Shown in pieces: positions 33,267-42,041 of a stretch of DNA of 64,000 nucleotides (position 1 is its first letter; each line of letters starts with the position of its first letter). The DNA is from Candidatus Bathyarchaeota archaeon. Lineage in GTDB: Archaea; Thermoproteota; Bathyarchaeia; Bathyarchaeales; Bathycorpusculaceae. Where the stretch lies: the NCBI GenBank assembly GCA_026014745.1, contig JAOZHS010000001.1:1116001-1180000 (forward strand), in the 5' to 3' direction. The translations under genes and the position numbers were made by a program. The notes under the pieces were generated by a model. It saw only the letters and a list, made by a program, of their open reading frames with translations, made no database searches and was not told the DNA's origin.

Positions 33267-34637
33267 ATGGCAAAGGTTAACTGGGCAGTGTTGTTTTTGG
33301 TTGTGTTTCTAATAACGCCGCTGTTATCTGCTGCTTGTGGGCAGTTGGGAGCACAAACCTTTGCTTCAAATGATGATTGGCCGATGTTTCGACATGACTC
33401 TACCCATACAGGTGCCGTAACAAATTCCTCCCTCATTGTGCCAAATGAGCTGTGGCGTTTTGCTGAAGGCACATCAAATAACATCTTTATTAGTTCATCT
33501 GCATCCGTCGTCAACGGCATAGTTTACATTGGGTCAAACTACAATGCAGTTAACCATAGAGGGGGCAGCATTTACGCGTTGGATGCTTATACTGGAGTTA
33601 AAATCTGGGATTTCTCAACTAATGGGTCCATATATTCATCCCCCGCGGTATGGAACAATATTTTGTTCGTTGGGGGTGCAGAGAGTAATTTCTATGCATT
33701 AAACGCGTTAACTGGCGCTAAACTATGGAGCACTAAGGTGTTTGCGTCTTATTCTTCACCATGTGTTGTTGACGGAGTGGTTTATGTTGGCTCAATTGAT
33801 GGTAACGTTTATGCTTTTGATGCTTGCAGTGGGGAAAAAATTTGGAATTACACAACGGGGGATTCGGTTGGGTCCTCGCCTGCCCTCCACGGAGGCGTTG
33901 TTTATGTGGGTTCAAATGACCACAACGTTTATGCCCTTGATGCGAAGGATGGTAGCAAAATTTGGAACTTTTCAACTGGTGGTATAGTTCATTCTTCGCC
34001 TGCTGTTAGTGGCGGAGTGGTTTATGTTGGTTCTGGGGACAGCACCCTTTACGCTCTAGATAGCTCTACGGGGACAAAATTATGGAGTTATCCGTATAAG
34101 ACACACGTAAGGGATGTAAGCGGCATTCAGGCTTCCCCCGCGGTGGCAGATGGTTTTGTATTTTTTGTTGCGTCTGACCATGTGTTCTATGCACTTAATG
34201 CGGCTACGGGTTCACAGGTTTGGAACGTCACAAAACTTTCTGTGGATGTTTCTTCTCCGGTTGTTGCTGACGGCCTTGTTTATGTTTGTGTTCCCCGAGG
34301 GTTTCTTGCATTTAACGCTTCGACTGGCGCGACAATACAGACATACGTCCTCAAGGATATCGCGAACGCAAAAATAATTGATGGTCACTGGCAAGTCATT
34401 ACGGGGTATGGCTTGATTAAATCATCACCTACCATAAGTAACGGTGTCATATACTTCACCTCGGAAAATGGGAACCTCTACGCAATAGGCGAACCAATAA
34501 TCCAGCCTTCAACTGACCAAGTGATTTCAGGCTTGGATAACTATGTTATCTGGATTATTCTTGCTGCCCTTACCTTGGGGATTAGCATTGTGATTACAAT
34601 CTTTGTACGTAACCGAAAAGCCAAACATTCAGGTTGA
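33267..34637 (+). CDS. Exported PQQ-repeat beta-propeller protein 3
   Basis: A 456-residue protein with a signal peptide (VNWAVLFLVVFLITPLLSAACG), the shared opening DDWPMFRHDSTHTG, and about eight PQQ-like blades of high regularity (VYVGSIDGNVYAFDACSGEKIWNYTTG, VYVGSNDHNVYALDAKDGSKIWNFSTG, VYVGSGDSTLYALDSSTGTKLWSY). The C-terminal helix YVIWIILAALTLGISIVITIF and basic tail RNRKAKHSG anchor it at the surface. The Cys near the cleavage site might allow lipid attachment, though an anchor is already present. Its last 9 bp overlap the convergent NrdD-like gene. Confidence 0.88.
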   Translation: MAKVNWAVLFLVVFLITPLLSAACGQLGAQTFASNDDWPMFRHDSTHTGAVTNSSLIVPNELWRFAEGTSNNIFISSSASVVNGIVYIGSNYNAVNHRGGSIYALDAYTGVKIWDFSTNGSIYSSPAVWNNILFVGGAESNFYALNALTGAKLWSTKVFASYSSPCVVDGVVYVGSIDGNVYAFDACSGEKIWNYTTGDSVGSSPALHGGVVYVGSNDHNVYALDAKDGSKIWNFSTGGIVHSSPAVSGGVVYVGSGDSTLYALDSSTGTKLWSYPYKTHVRDVSGIQASPAVADGFVFFVASDHVFYALNAATGSQVWNVTKLSVDVSSPVVADGLVYVCVPRGFLAFNASTGATIQTYVLKDIANAKIIDGHWQVITGYGLIKSSPTISNGVIYFTSENGNLYAIGEPIIQPSTDQVISGLDNYVIWIILAALTLGISIVITIFVRNRKAKHSG

Positions 34638-36836
34638 TGTGAAGCGGTCAAATGTCGTCAGGGTGCTCATGGACCCGCAGCTTGGGCATTTATGCAGGGT
34701 GCCGGGATAGTTTTTGCGGCAGTTCTCACAGAAACTCACCACACGGTTGTAAGTGAAGAATTCGATGGGGGTTTCTTGGAGTTGTTTGGTGAGTTCAAAT
34801 AATGCGTCGGCTTTGATTTCACCTTCCAGCTCGAAGACGTCAAGGCTGCCCCCATTATAGAGGCCCTTTTGGACTCGCGCCATCTCCACAAGCCCGCTGG
34901 GCAACCGTAAGGGTTCGTTTTGTTGGATTTTGATTCTTTTGATGGTCGAGTAGAAGGGTTTTTCACGTGTGCCCGAAAACTTGACCTTAGCCACTCCATA
35001 ACGTTCCATATCAAGTTGGGCGAGCCGTTCCGAGGCTTCGCGGTCGCCGAGGACCACTGTGTAGAGGCGTTTGCCGTATTTTCTGCCCATTTTCTGCTTC
35101 GACGCCAACAGAGTCGCGATGACTTCTTGGGCAAACTGGTTAGCCTCAGCTGACCCTATGGGTTTCTCAGTGAAGGCTTCGATTGCTTCTTTGAAGCCCG
35201 CTAAATCCACGATACGGCTACAGTTTTCCAATCGGAAGTAGGTGTCGCCGCTGCTTTTCTGAAGCAGAAACGGCAAGCTGTTTTTGCCGAATTGTTTGAG
35301 CGCATTATTTTTAATGCTCAACGCCCGCGCCGCGAGTTCGAAACGTTCGCGCAGTAAATCCATGAATTTGTTGAGGTCACGCTCCGATTCCAATACGAGG
35401 CGGGGTAAGTTTATGGTTACGCAGCCTAAGCTGCCTGTTCGCAATGTGTCGGTTTCCCAGTCGCCCGTGAGTTCGCCGCTGAATTTGACTCCTGAACCCG
35501 AAAACGCCGCGTTCTCCGTGTCCTTTTTGGTGAGGTTCGCGAAGTAGAGTAAGCCGCTTTTAGCCGCGATATTGTGAGCTTTTAGGAGCAGGGCTTTGGC
35601 GCGTTCATCGGTTTGGAGGGGTTTGTTGATTTTTATTACGATTTTGGGGTTAAGAAGCGGTTTTAGGTCGCTTTCTTCGTTGATGACGTCAAGGATTAGG
35701 CTCGCTACAAGCTGGCTTTCCTGTTGATAATCGCCATATTTGCCTGCGGCTTTGCCCTGTGCGCCTATAGCTTCCTTTTGAGCCGCCGAAGATGACATAG
35801 CCAGTTCCAGACCTAACGTGGCTTCAACATGCTGGTTGAGGTCAAAGAGGAACAGTCGCAGGTTCTCTTTGAGGCTGGCGACATCGTTGCCCCGCACAAA
35901 CGGCGCGAGTGCCACATTGAAATAGTTGAAGGTTTGAGTGCGGCTGGTTTCTTTACTGGAATGCAACAGCACATTGAATACAATGTCTAAGGCGGCTTTG
36001 AAGCTGACCGGCGGCTCCATCGCTGCTTGGGTGGGGTCGTCAACGTGTATACCATGCTGGAAGAAGTATCGGATGTCATGGACAACCTCGTTGGGTTTAA
36101 GCAGCCATGTGCCCAAGGAGTTAATGTGTATCGCGCCGGATAGGTGGGCGTCGGCGATGTCGCGTGGAAAAATGTTTAGCAGAGTATATTCGCCCAGCAC
36201 GGTTTGCCCCGCCCGATATATGGTGGACGCGGACTCTAAGAGGTCCTTGTTTTCGATGAGGATGGTGACTTCGTGGATAGGCATGCCGACACGGGTAAGT
36301 TTGTGACGGTAATCCTCATAGCCCTTCTCAACGAGGATGCTGTTAACGACTTCGCGGATAAGCGGGGCAGTTAAGTATTTGGTTTTGGATTTTACAAGGC
36401 GCTTCTCAGCTTCTTTAGCGGCTTTCTGCGCTAGTTCAGGCGGCACCTTGGCTTCTCTTATGAGGTTGTTGGCGATTTTGTTGGCGTCAAACTCTTCCAC
36501 AGTCAAATGAGAAGTGCGCACCATCATGCCGCGTGGTTTGACTGCTTTTTTCTCGACACGGTCGGCGACGTCTAGCACCATTTTGCCTAGGTCTGTTAGG
36601 AAGTATTTTTTTGCCTCGACATCGGCTTCGACGAGGTCGGCTTTAAGGAGATATTTGAGGTGGTAGGCGAAGCGTCCAGCGTCGCGGCTGGGATTCATTT
36701 TAAGCTGATTCATAAGTTCCGTGTAGGAGAGTGCGTTGCTGTCAAAGAGCAAGTTGAGGATTTGTAGCCGCAGGGGTGATGATACGGCTTTGAGTACTTT
36801 TACGCCTCGACTGCGCATTGGCTGCTGATTAACCAT
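34629..36836 (-). CDS. Winged-helix + ATP-cone + NrdD-like protein lacking catalytic residues
   Basis: A 735-residue protein. Residues 10-85 are an ArsR-type winged helix (VSSPLRLQILNLLFDSNALSYTELMNQL, ADLVEADVEAKKYFLTDLG). Residues 104-195 are an ATP-cone (VRTSHLTVEEFDANKIANNLI). Residues 200-700 follow the anaerobic ribonucleotide reductase (NrdD) fold, with IHINSLGTW, VVHDIRYFFQHG and GSLGCVTINLPR. The C-terminus has a zinc ribbon CENC...CPSC. Genuine NrdD has a Cys in the RPFCQ-type motif, a further Cys pair in the finger loop, and a glycyl-radical RxxGY at the end; here these read LLKPNEVVHD, SGVKFSGE, and DRFTST followed by stop. So it is probably not an enzyme but a nucleotide-sensing DNA-binding regulator (inference). 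Confidence 0.8.
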   Translation of the reverse strand: MVNQQPMRSRGVKVLKAVSSPLRLQILNLLFDSNALSYTELMNQLKMNPSRDAGRFAYHLKYLLKADLVEADVEAKKYFLTDLGKMVLDVADRVEKKAVKPRGMMVRTSHLTVEEFDANKIANNLIREAKVPPELAQKAAKEAEKRLVKSKTKYLTAPLIREVVNSILVEKGYEDYRHKLTRVGMPIHEVTILIENKDLLESASTIYRAGQTVLGEYTLLNIFPRDIADAHLSGAIHINSLGTWLLKPNEVVHDIRYFFQHGIHVDDPTQAAMEPPVSFKAALDIVFNVLLHSSKETSRTQTFNYFNVALAPFVRGNDVASLKENLRLFLFDLNQHVEATLGLELAMSSSAAQKEAIGAQGKAAGKYGDYQQESQLVASLILDVINEESDLKPLLNPKIVIKINKPLQTDERAKALLLKAHNIAAKSGLLYFANLTKKDTENAAFSGSGVKFSGELTGDWETDTLRTGSLGCVTINLPRLVLESERDLNKFMDLLRERFELAARALSIKNNALKQFGKNSLPFLLQKSSGDTYFRLENCSRIVDLAGFKEAIEAFTEKPIGSAEANQFAQEVIATLLASKQKMGRKYGKRLYTVVLGDREASERLAQLDMERYGVAKVKFSGTREKPFYSTIKRIKIQQNEPLRLPSGLVEMARVQKGLYNGGSLDVFELEGEIKADALFELTKQLQETPIEFFTYNRVVSFCENCRKNYPGTLHKCPSCGSMSTLTTFDRFTST

Positions 36837-36942
36837 CCCTGCTCTATCTCTCCTTACCCAGCTTTTTGTCGGGGCTACCTATTATTCCACTGGAGAGTTT
36901 AAACTTAGCGAAAAAAGAAGGAAACCGTGAAGTGTTTGACTC

Positions 36943-37992
36943 TTAAACAGGACAGGGTTGCTGCTGGCTGATGCAATGCAGGGTGCCAAAGCCATAAACC
37001 ACGTCCCCACAGTAGATTCCTACGACTTTTCGGGTTGGAAACAGCTCCTGCAGAATCCTGATTGCCTCGGCGTCGTGGGGGTCATTGAAGACTGGAACGA
37101 GGACTTTGGTGTTGCCGATGTAGAAGTTGGTGTAGCTGGCGGGGAGCAGGTAGTCTTCGTCGCTGATGACTTTGGGCATGGGCAGTTTGACGATGCGGAA
37201 GGGTTTGCCGTCTTGGTCTACTGCCTGAGTAAGGATTTCATAGTTTTCTTGAAGCGCTGCATAGTCTGCGTCGTTGGGGTTTTCTTGGTAGGCGCAGACG
37301 ATGGTGGTGGGGTTAACGAAGCGGGCTAAATCATCGATGTGCCCATCAGTATCATCGCCGAGGATGCCGCGTTTGAGCCAAATAAAATGCTGCACCCCCA
37401 AATACTTGCAGAGGTACTTCTCGATTTGCTGCTTGTTGAGGTCGGGGTTGCGGTTCTCGTTTAACAGGCATTGCTCCGTGGTGAGTAGGGTGCCTTCGCC
37501 GTTGACGTCAATGGAGCCGCCCTCTAAAACGATGCCCGGTTCAAAACAGGGCAACGCCATCTTTTGGTTGATAACGTCGGGGATTTCTTTGTCTTTTAGG
37601 AGAGTTTCGTATTTTTCGCCCCAAGAGTTAAACTTCCAATGAATCATCGCCAACTCATGTTTGGAGTTTTTGACGAATATAGGACCGTAATCGCGGAACC
37701 AAACGTCGGCGTAGTCATGAATGTGAAAGGTAACTTTGGATAAATCAATGTCCGCCGCTTGGAAGAGGCGGCTGGCTTTCTGTTTGGTTTCTTCGTCTTT
37801 TACAAAGAGGTTTACGTGTTCGCTTGTGTGGATTTCTTTGACGATTTGAACGTAGGTGCCTTCGACTTTTTCGACGCGATTAGGGAAGGTTAGGGGGTCG
37901 TAGGGCCACGCGAGCCAGATGGCGCTGTGGGGTTGCCACTCGGCGGGCATCCTATAATCCAGCGGATTGCAGGCTTTAGGGGTTTTACTCAT
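36943..37992 (-). CDS. aguA: Agmatine deiminase
   Basis: A 349-residue protein of the agmatine deiminase/porphyromonas-type PAD family, which converts agmatine to N-carbamoylputrescine. Motifs are RMPAEWQPHSAIWLAWPYDP at the N-terminus, DVWFRDYGPIFV, LEGGSIDVNGEGTLLTTEQCLL, GDDTDGHIDDLARFV (catalytic Asp/His) and the nucleophile Cys in GFGTLHCISQQ near residue 340. Length is normal. It overlaps the next upstream gene (N-carbamoylputrescine amidase) by 8 bp, so both steps are made together. Confidence 0.95.
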   Translation of the reverse strand: MSKTPKACNPLDYRMPAEWQPHSAIWLAWPYDPLTFPNRVEKVEGTYVQIVKEIHTSEHVNLFVKDEETKQKASRLFQAADIDLSKVTFHIHDYADVWFRDYGPIFVKNSKHELAMIHWKFNSWGEKYETLLKDKEIPDVINQKMALPCFEPGIVLEGGSIDVNGEGTLLTTEQCLLNENRNPDLNKQQIEKYLCKYLGVQHFIWLKRGILGDDTDGHIDDLARFVNPTTIVCAYQENPNDADYAALQENYEILTQAVDQDGKPFRIVKLPMPKVISDEDYLLPASYTNFYIGNTKVLVPVFNDPHDAEAIRILQELFPTRKVVGIYCGDVVYGFGTLHCISQQQPCPV

Positions 37993-38887
37993 GTTTGTCG
38001 GCTCCTTGGGTGAGGGGTTTGTAGGTGTCGGGGCGGCGGTTGCGCAGAAAACCCCAGCCTTCCTGAATAAGTTGATTTCTGGCTAAGTCTAGTGTGACGA
38101 CGATGACTTCTTCTTGGGTGGTGCTTGCTTCCGCGACGACTTTGCCAAAAGAGTCAGCTATGAAGCTGCCTCCCCAGAATTCCAGTTCGTCTTCTTCGCC
38201 GACACGGTTCACGGCTGCCACATGAATGCCGTTACCTATGGCGTGGGCACGTTGCACGGTTCGCCATGCGTCATGCCAGTCGCCGTCTGCGGATGTGTAC
38301 CCTTTGACGTAGCCGATGGCTGTGGGGTAAAAGATGATTTCAGCTCCCTGCAAGGCGTGGATGCGGGCGGGTTCAGGGAACCATTGGTCATAACAAATCA
38401 AAGCGCCAATTTTGGCGTAGCGCGTTTGGTAGACTTGGTAGGGTGTGTTGCCTTCTGAGAAGTATTCTTTTTCGTAGAAGTAGGGGTCAAACGGTATGTG
38501 GGCTTTGCGGTAGGTGCCCAAAATTTTGCCGTCAGCGTCAATTACGGCGGCGGTGTTGTAGTATTTGCCGTCTGAGCCCTTCTCAAAGAGGGGCGCGACA
38601 ATGACGATTTGATGCTTTTTGGCTAATTCACAGAAGAGTTTGGTGGATTCGCCTGGGATGGATTCCGCGTAACTTGATGCGTCCACGTTTTCCTGTTGTG
38701 GGAAGTATCTGGTTCGGTAGAGTTCTTGAAGGCACACGATTTGGGCGCCTCGGCTTGCGGCTTCCTCGATTTTTGCTGCGGTTTTTTTCATGTTCGCCGC
38801 TATGTCGCTGGTAACTGCGGTTTGGATAAGCCCTACCGTGACTGTTTTTTTGTTGGGTGCTCTCTTCGTTGTTATTGGCGTTTCCAT
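37985..38887 (-). CDS. aguB: N-carbamoylputrescine amidase (nitrilase family)
   Basis: A 300-residue carbon-nitrogen hydrolase. The catalytic triad is E55 (LQELYRTRYF), K128 (YRKAHIPFDP) and C165 (ICYDQWFPEPARIHAL). The sequence matches the AguB group, which releases putrescine, CO2 and ammonia from N-carbamoylputrescine. It is the first gene of a two-gene operon with agmatine deiminase. Together they turn agmatine into putrescine, so the cell can make putrescine without agmatinase. Confidence 0.94.
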   Translation of the reverse strand: METPITTKRAPNKKTVTVGLIQTAVTSDIAANMKKTAAKIEEAASRGAQIVCLQELYRTRYFPQQENVDASSYAESIPGESTKLFCELAKKHQIVIVAPLFEKGSDGKYYNTAAVIDADGKILGTYRKAHIPFDPYFYEKEYFSEGNTPYQVYQTRYAKIGALICYDQWFPEPARIHALQGAEIIFYPTAIGYVKGYTSADGDWHDAWRTVQRAHAIGNGIHVAAVNRVGEEDELEFWGGSFIADSFGKVVAEASTTQEEVIVVTLDLARNQLIQEGWGFLRNRRPDTYKPLTQGADKHE

Positions 38888-39043
38888 CCTTTTGGAATTA
38901 ATTTATGTGCAGTTCTATTAACTTTTTGAGAACGCAACGCTAAACGCACTTAAAAACCTGTTTTCTCACTTGGATGCGCCTTGGTTTTGCCCTCCACTTT
39001 GTTTCTGGGCTAAACACGAAAGGGCAGCTTAAATCGGGTTTTT

Positions 39044-39080
39044 TTGAACAGTTCTTCAACATTTGTTCAATAAATTTATA
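39044..39080 (+). promoter_or_regulatory. Inverted repeat next to TATA box of CLC gene
   Basis: TTGAACA (39044-39050) and TGTTCAA (39064-39070) are perfect inverted arms with 13 bp between them, centres 20 bp apart. The right arm touches the TATA box TAAATTTATA (39071-39080). The ATG at 39107 lies where a leaderless start is expected. The site is a good candidate operator or activator site. Confidence 0.55.
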
Positions 39081-39106
39081 AGCAATTGGTGGGTTTGACG
39101 CGCAAA

Positions 39107-40780
39107 ATGAGTAGGCTCGATAGTGTCCGTTATTATTTGATGGTTGCTGTAGTAGGTTTAATGGCAGCTGCCGCCGCCATCGTGTTGTACTTGGTTTACA
39201 CAGAACTCTGGGCATTTACACAAACCTGCATCTCCTACTCAATTCTACTCTTCATCCCCCTGGCTTTTGGCGCTATAGTGGGGTCATTTTATTTAGTAAA
39301 ACGCTGTGCAAACACCAAAACCACTGGGTCAGGTACCCACACGGTACTGGAAGCTTACCATTTAACCAACGGCGAAATCAGCCTCCGAGACACCGTAGTC
39401 AAACCCGTCGCAGGTATGTTAACAATCGGTTTAGGGGGCAGCGCAGGACCTGAGGGACCCGGTCTGCTAGCAGGCGGCGGAATCGCTTCATGGTTTTCTC
39501 GGCGGCTCAAAATTCCCCCTGACATGCGTATGCGCCTCTTCATCGCGGGCGCCGCTGCGGGCTTAGCCGCTACCTTTCGGACACCGCTGACTGCCATTTT
39601 GTTTGCGCTTGAAATCCCCTATAAAAACGACTTAGACCGCGAAACCTTCGTCGAAGCCTCCGTTGCATCCATCCCCGCCTATTTGCTTTCGGTTGCGGTG
39701 CTGGGCAGCGAACCCATCTTTGGCTCCATTGCCAACGTCCCCCTCACTTTAGAAGTGATTGGGTTGTCTTTGCTTTTGGGTTTAATCTGTGGTCTCTACG
39801 CTGTGTTCTTCACTAAATCGTTTGCTTGGATGGGACAATTAGGTGTCAAAATCCGCAAACGCTACGGCCTCAACACCGTGATAATTCTCGGTGCATTGGT
39901 GCTTGCAGCTTCTGGCTTAATCTCTGTTTACTCTATCGGTGTAGGACTGCATTTTGTTAACGCCTTAATCAGCGGGGCAAGCTTTAGCATCGCTGTGCTT
40001 ATCGGCATTGTATTGTTGAAGACTTTTGTAACTGCCACAACGCTTAACTTCGGCGGTTCCGGAGGCTTGTTCTTCCCCACAATCGTTATCGGCGCTGGCT
40101 TAGGTTACATCTTCTCGCTGGTCTTTAGCCAAGTTAACCTCGCGGTGATGTTTATCGCGGTCGGTATGGCGTCTTTGCTTGCTGGAACCCACAAAATACT
40201 CCTCACCCCTGTGGCGTTCGTTGTGGAAACTTTGGGCGGCGTGTTTGCTATACCCGCGTTGCTTGCCAGTGGCATCAGCTACCTGCTCTCCGGTAAACAC
40301 TCCTTCTATCCGCTTCAGCCTCGTACCCGCTTAAAGACTGAGGAGTTAGCTTTGGAGCGGTTCTTCCTTAAAGGTCAAAAACTAATACCTGATAAACTCC
40401 GTAGCTCCATCGCGTCAGAAGTCATGACTAAGCGACCTATCGTACTGCTTAAAGGCACCAGCGTCCGTGAAGCTCTCGAGACCTTTGAGGGCACTAAACT
40501 GCGTGTTATGCCCGTAATTGATCAAGAAAACCATGTTATTGGCGTGGTGAACCTTGAAGACCTCGGCTACATCGATGTGCGACGTCAAGAACTCAGCCTC
40601 TCAGATACCGTGATGCATACACCCATTATCCAAAAAGAAACTGATAATCTTGAGACGATAGCGCAATCCATGATGGACACCCAAGAAGACCACATCTTTA
40701 TCGTGGACTCAGACGATAAACTGGTCGGCGTCATCTCTGGTATTGATGTGGTTAAGAAAATCATTGAACTCCTGTCCTAG
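39107..40780 (+). CDS. CLC-family chloride channel/antiporter with CBS pair
   Basis: A 557-residue protein; the ATG at 39107 is preferred over TTG 39086 because the TATA box predicts transcription to start about there. The membrane part has CLC signatures: GGSAGPEGPGLLAGGGIASW (with the gating-Glu type GPEGP near residue 110), RTPLTAILFALE, and the second-half NFGGSGGLFFPTIVIGAGLG. The C-terminal 150 residues hold two CBS domains (VMTKRPIVLLKGTSVREAL and DNLETIAQSMMDTQEDHIFIVD), likely sensing adenine nucleotides or ionic state. It moves chloride or exchanges it with protons. Confidence 0.93.
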   Translation: MSRLDSVRYYLMVAVVGLMAAAAAIVLYLVYTELWAFTQTCISYSILLFIPLAFGAIVGSFYLVKRCANTKTTGSGTHTVLEAYHLTNGEISLRDTVVKPVAGMLTIGLGGSAGPEGPGLLAGGGIASWFSRRLKIPPDMRMRLFIAGAAAGLAATFRTPLTAILFALEIPYKNDLDRETFVEASVASIPAYLLSVAVLGSEPIFGSIANVPLTLEVIGLSLLLGLICGLYAVFFTKSFAWMGQLGVKIRKRYGLNTVIILGALVLAASGLISVYSIGVGLHFVNALISGASFSIAVLIGIVLLKTFVTATTLNFGGSGGLFFPTIVIGAGLGYIFSLVFSQVNLAVMFIAVGMASLLAGTHKILLTPVAFVVETLGGVFAIPALLASGISYLLSGKHSFYPLQPRTRLKTEELALERFFLKGQKLIPDKLRSSIASEVMTKRPIVLLKGTSVREALETFEGTKLRVMPVIDQENHVIGVVNLEDLGYIDVRRQELSLSDTVMHTPIIQKETDNLETIAQSMMDTQEDHIFIVDSDDKLVGVISGIDVVKKIIELLS

Positions 40781-40889
40781 AAATATTAAGCGAGGTTGTA
40801 GAAATAACTCTGCGGTTGATTAGCCCGATTCATCCTTAAAGAAAACTTGATAACTGATTTTAGAAAAAAAATCTAAAAAAGGGGAAAAT

Positions 40890-41786
40890 TTACTTGTTTC
40901 TTCTGCTTCGGAACACAAGCGCCGCTGCAATGCCGATTACCGCAATAACCGCTAATATGCCGATGATGATGTAGAGATACATTACGTCTATGCCGCCGGT
41001 TGAAGTGCCACCGGTGCTGGAGCCTGCTGGAGCAAACATTGCCTGATAATCATAGGTGTATCCGTAACCGCAGTTGATGTTGGTGGGGTTATCAGTGATT
41101 GTGGTTGGGTGTCCGTCGGTGCCTGTTGCAACCCAGTAGACAAAGGTGTTGCCTGAGTCAGGGGTTGCTTGAAGCACTATGTTTGTGCCGTTAGCGTAGT
41201 AGTAGGTTCCTGGTCCAGGGTTGGTGGATCCTCCCACTGAATCTAAAACCTTCACGACGGCGTCAGTGGTTGGCGCAACATCAATGGGTGCAAATATTGG
41301 TTGATACACGTAGGTGTAGCCGTAGCCGCAGATGATGTTTAGCGGGTTCGTGGAGGTGATTAGGCTGTCTTGGGCTACTGATGAGGTTGATGGAAATGTG
41401 GGAACAAAGTTGGGATCGTTGATGGCGTTTTCAGGATAATTAATTGGGGGCTGGTTGTGGCCGGGTGTGTAGGAACCGCGGATGCTCCAGTATAAGAATT
41501 TGTAGCCAGAGTCAGGGGTTGCTTTGAGGTTGATGGTGGCGCCGTAATTGTAGCTGTAGGCTCCAGGTGTAGGTTCGGTTGTTCCGCCCACGGATGCGGC
41601 GACAACCACGTTAGCGACTTCTGCGGTTGCAGGCGGCGATGGGGTCACGTTGGGGTTTGGCACGGAGGGGTACTGTTGAATAGGAAGTTGCTCGATGGGT
41701 TGGTCTTGGGCGATTGCTACTGCTAACGATGATGTTAACAGTATCAGAAAAAACAAAGTTGACGCTCTTACAAGTTTGGACGACAA
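40890..41786 (-). CDS. Exported protein with two InlB-type beta repeats and membrane anchor
   Basis: A 298-residue protein with a signal peptide (ASTLFFLILLTSSLAVAIA), a Pro-rich linker (PSVPNPNVTPSPPATAE), two InlB B-repeat-like domains (VGGTTEPTPGAYSYNYGATINLKATPDSGYKFLYWS and VGGSTNPGPGTYYYANGTNIVLQATPDSGNTFVYWV), each followed by the phrase CGYGYTY, a Gly/Ser/Thr-rich spacer, and a C-terminal helix (YLYIIIGILAVIAVIGIAAALVF) with basic tail. It is displayed on the cell surface. The duplicated CGYGYTYxYQxxFAP ending supports internal duplication. Confidence 0.8.
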   Translation of the reverse strand: MSSKLVRASTLFFLILLTSSLAVAIAQDQPIEQLPIQQYPSVPNPNVTPSPPATAEVANVVVAASVGGTTEPTPGAYSYNYGATINLKATPDSGYKFLYWSIRGSYTPGHNQPPINYPENAINDPNFVPTFPSTSSVAQDSLITSTNPLNIICGYGYTYVYQPIFAPIDVAPTTDAVVKVLDSVGGSTNPGPGTYYYANGTNIVLQATPDSGNTFVYWVATGTDGHPTTITDNPTNINCGYGYTYDYQAMFAPAGSSTGGTSTGGIDVMYLYIIIGILAVIAVIGIAAALVFRSRRNK

Positions 41787-41869
41787 AAATTACTCCTCTA
41801 TCGCTTGGTTGTATTTGGCTAGTTTTCGCATTTAAGAATGTGTGACTGTGCCCACGCAACAACAAGAAC

Positions 41870-41960
41870 TAGCATATCCCAACTTAACCCAACTGGGTAG
41901 CACAGGTTGATCTGGATGTCGTCAGGTACCTTTGGTATGGTTGAATGGCTGGTTATGCTA
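41870..41960. other. Inverted-repeat-bounded noncoding segment upstream of nop5
   Basis: TAGCATA (41870-41876) and TATGCTA (41954-41960) are perfect inverted arms around a noncoding segment that itself holds a small hairpin (ACCCAACTGGGT) and the palindrome AGGTACCT. A separate TATA-like TTTATTAA at about 41990 serves nop5. A small structured RNA is possible, but no box C/D or H/ACA pattern is convincing. Confidence 0.25.
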
Positions 41961-42041
41961 TATACAACAGACTGAGTAAGAGACAACTATTTATTAAGAG
42001 AGACTGCGGAACAATACTGTAGTTTAATTGGGGCCAAATAC

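Noticed and set aside
28307-34637. PQQ-dependent dehydrogenases
   Set aside because: The repeats form a propeller, but the active-site and cofactor residues of quinoprotein dehydrogenases are not seen, so only a propeller fold is claimed.
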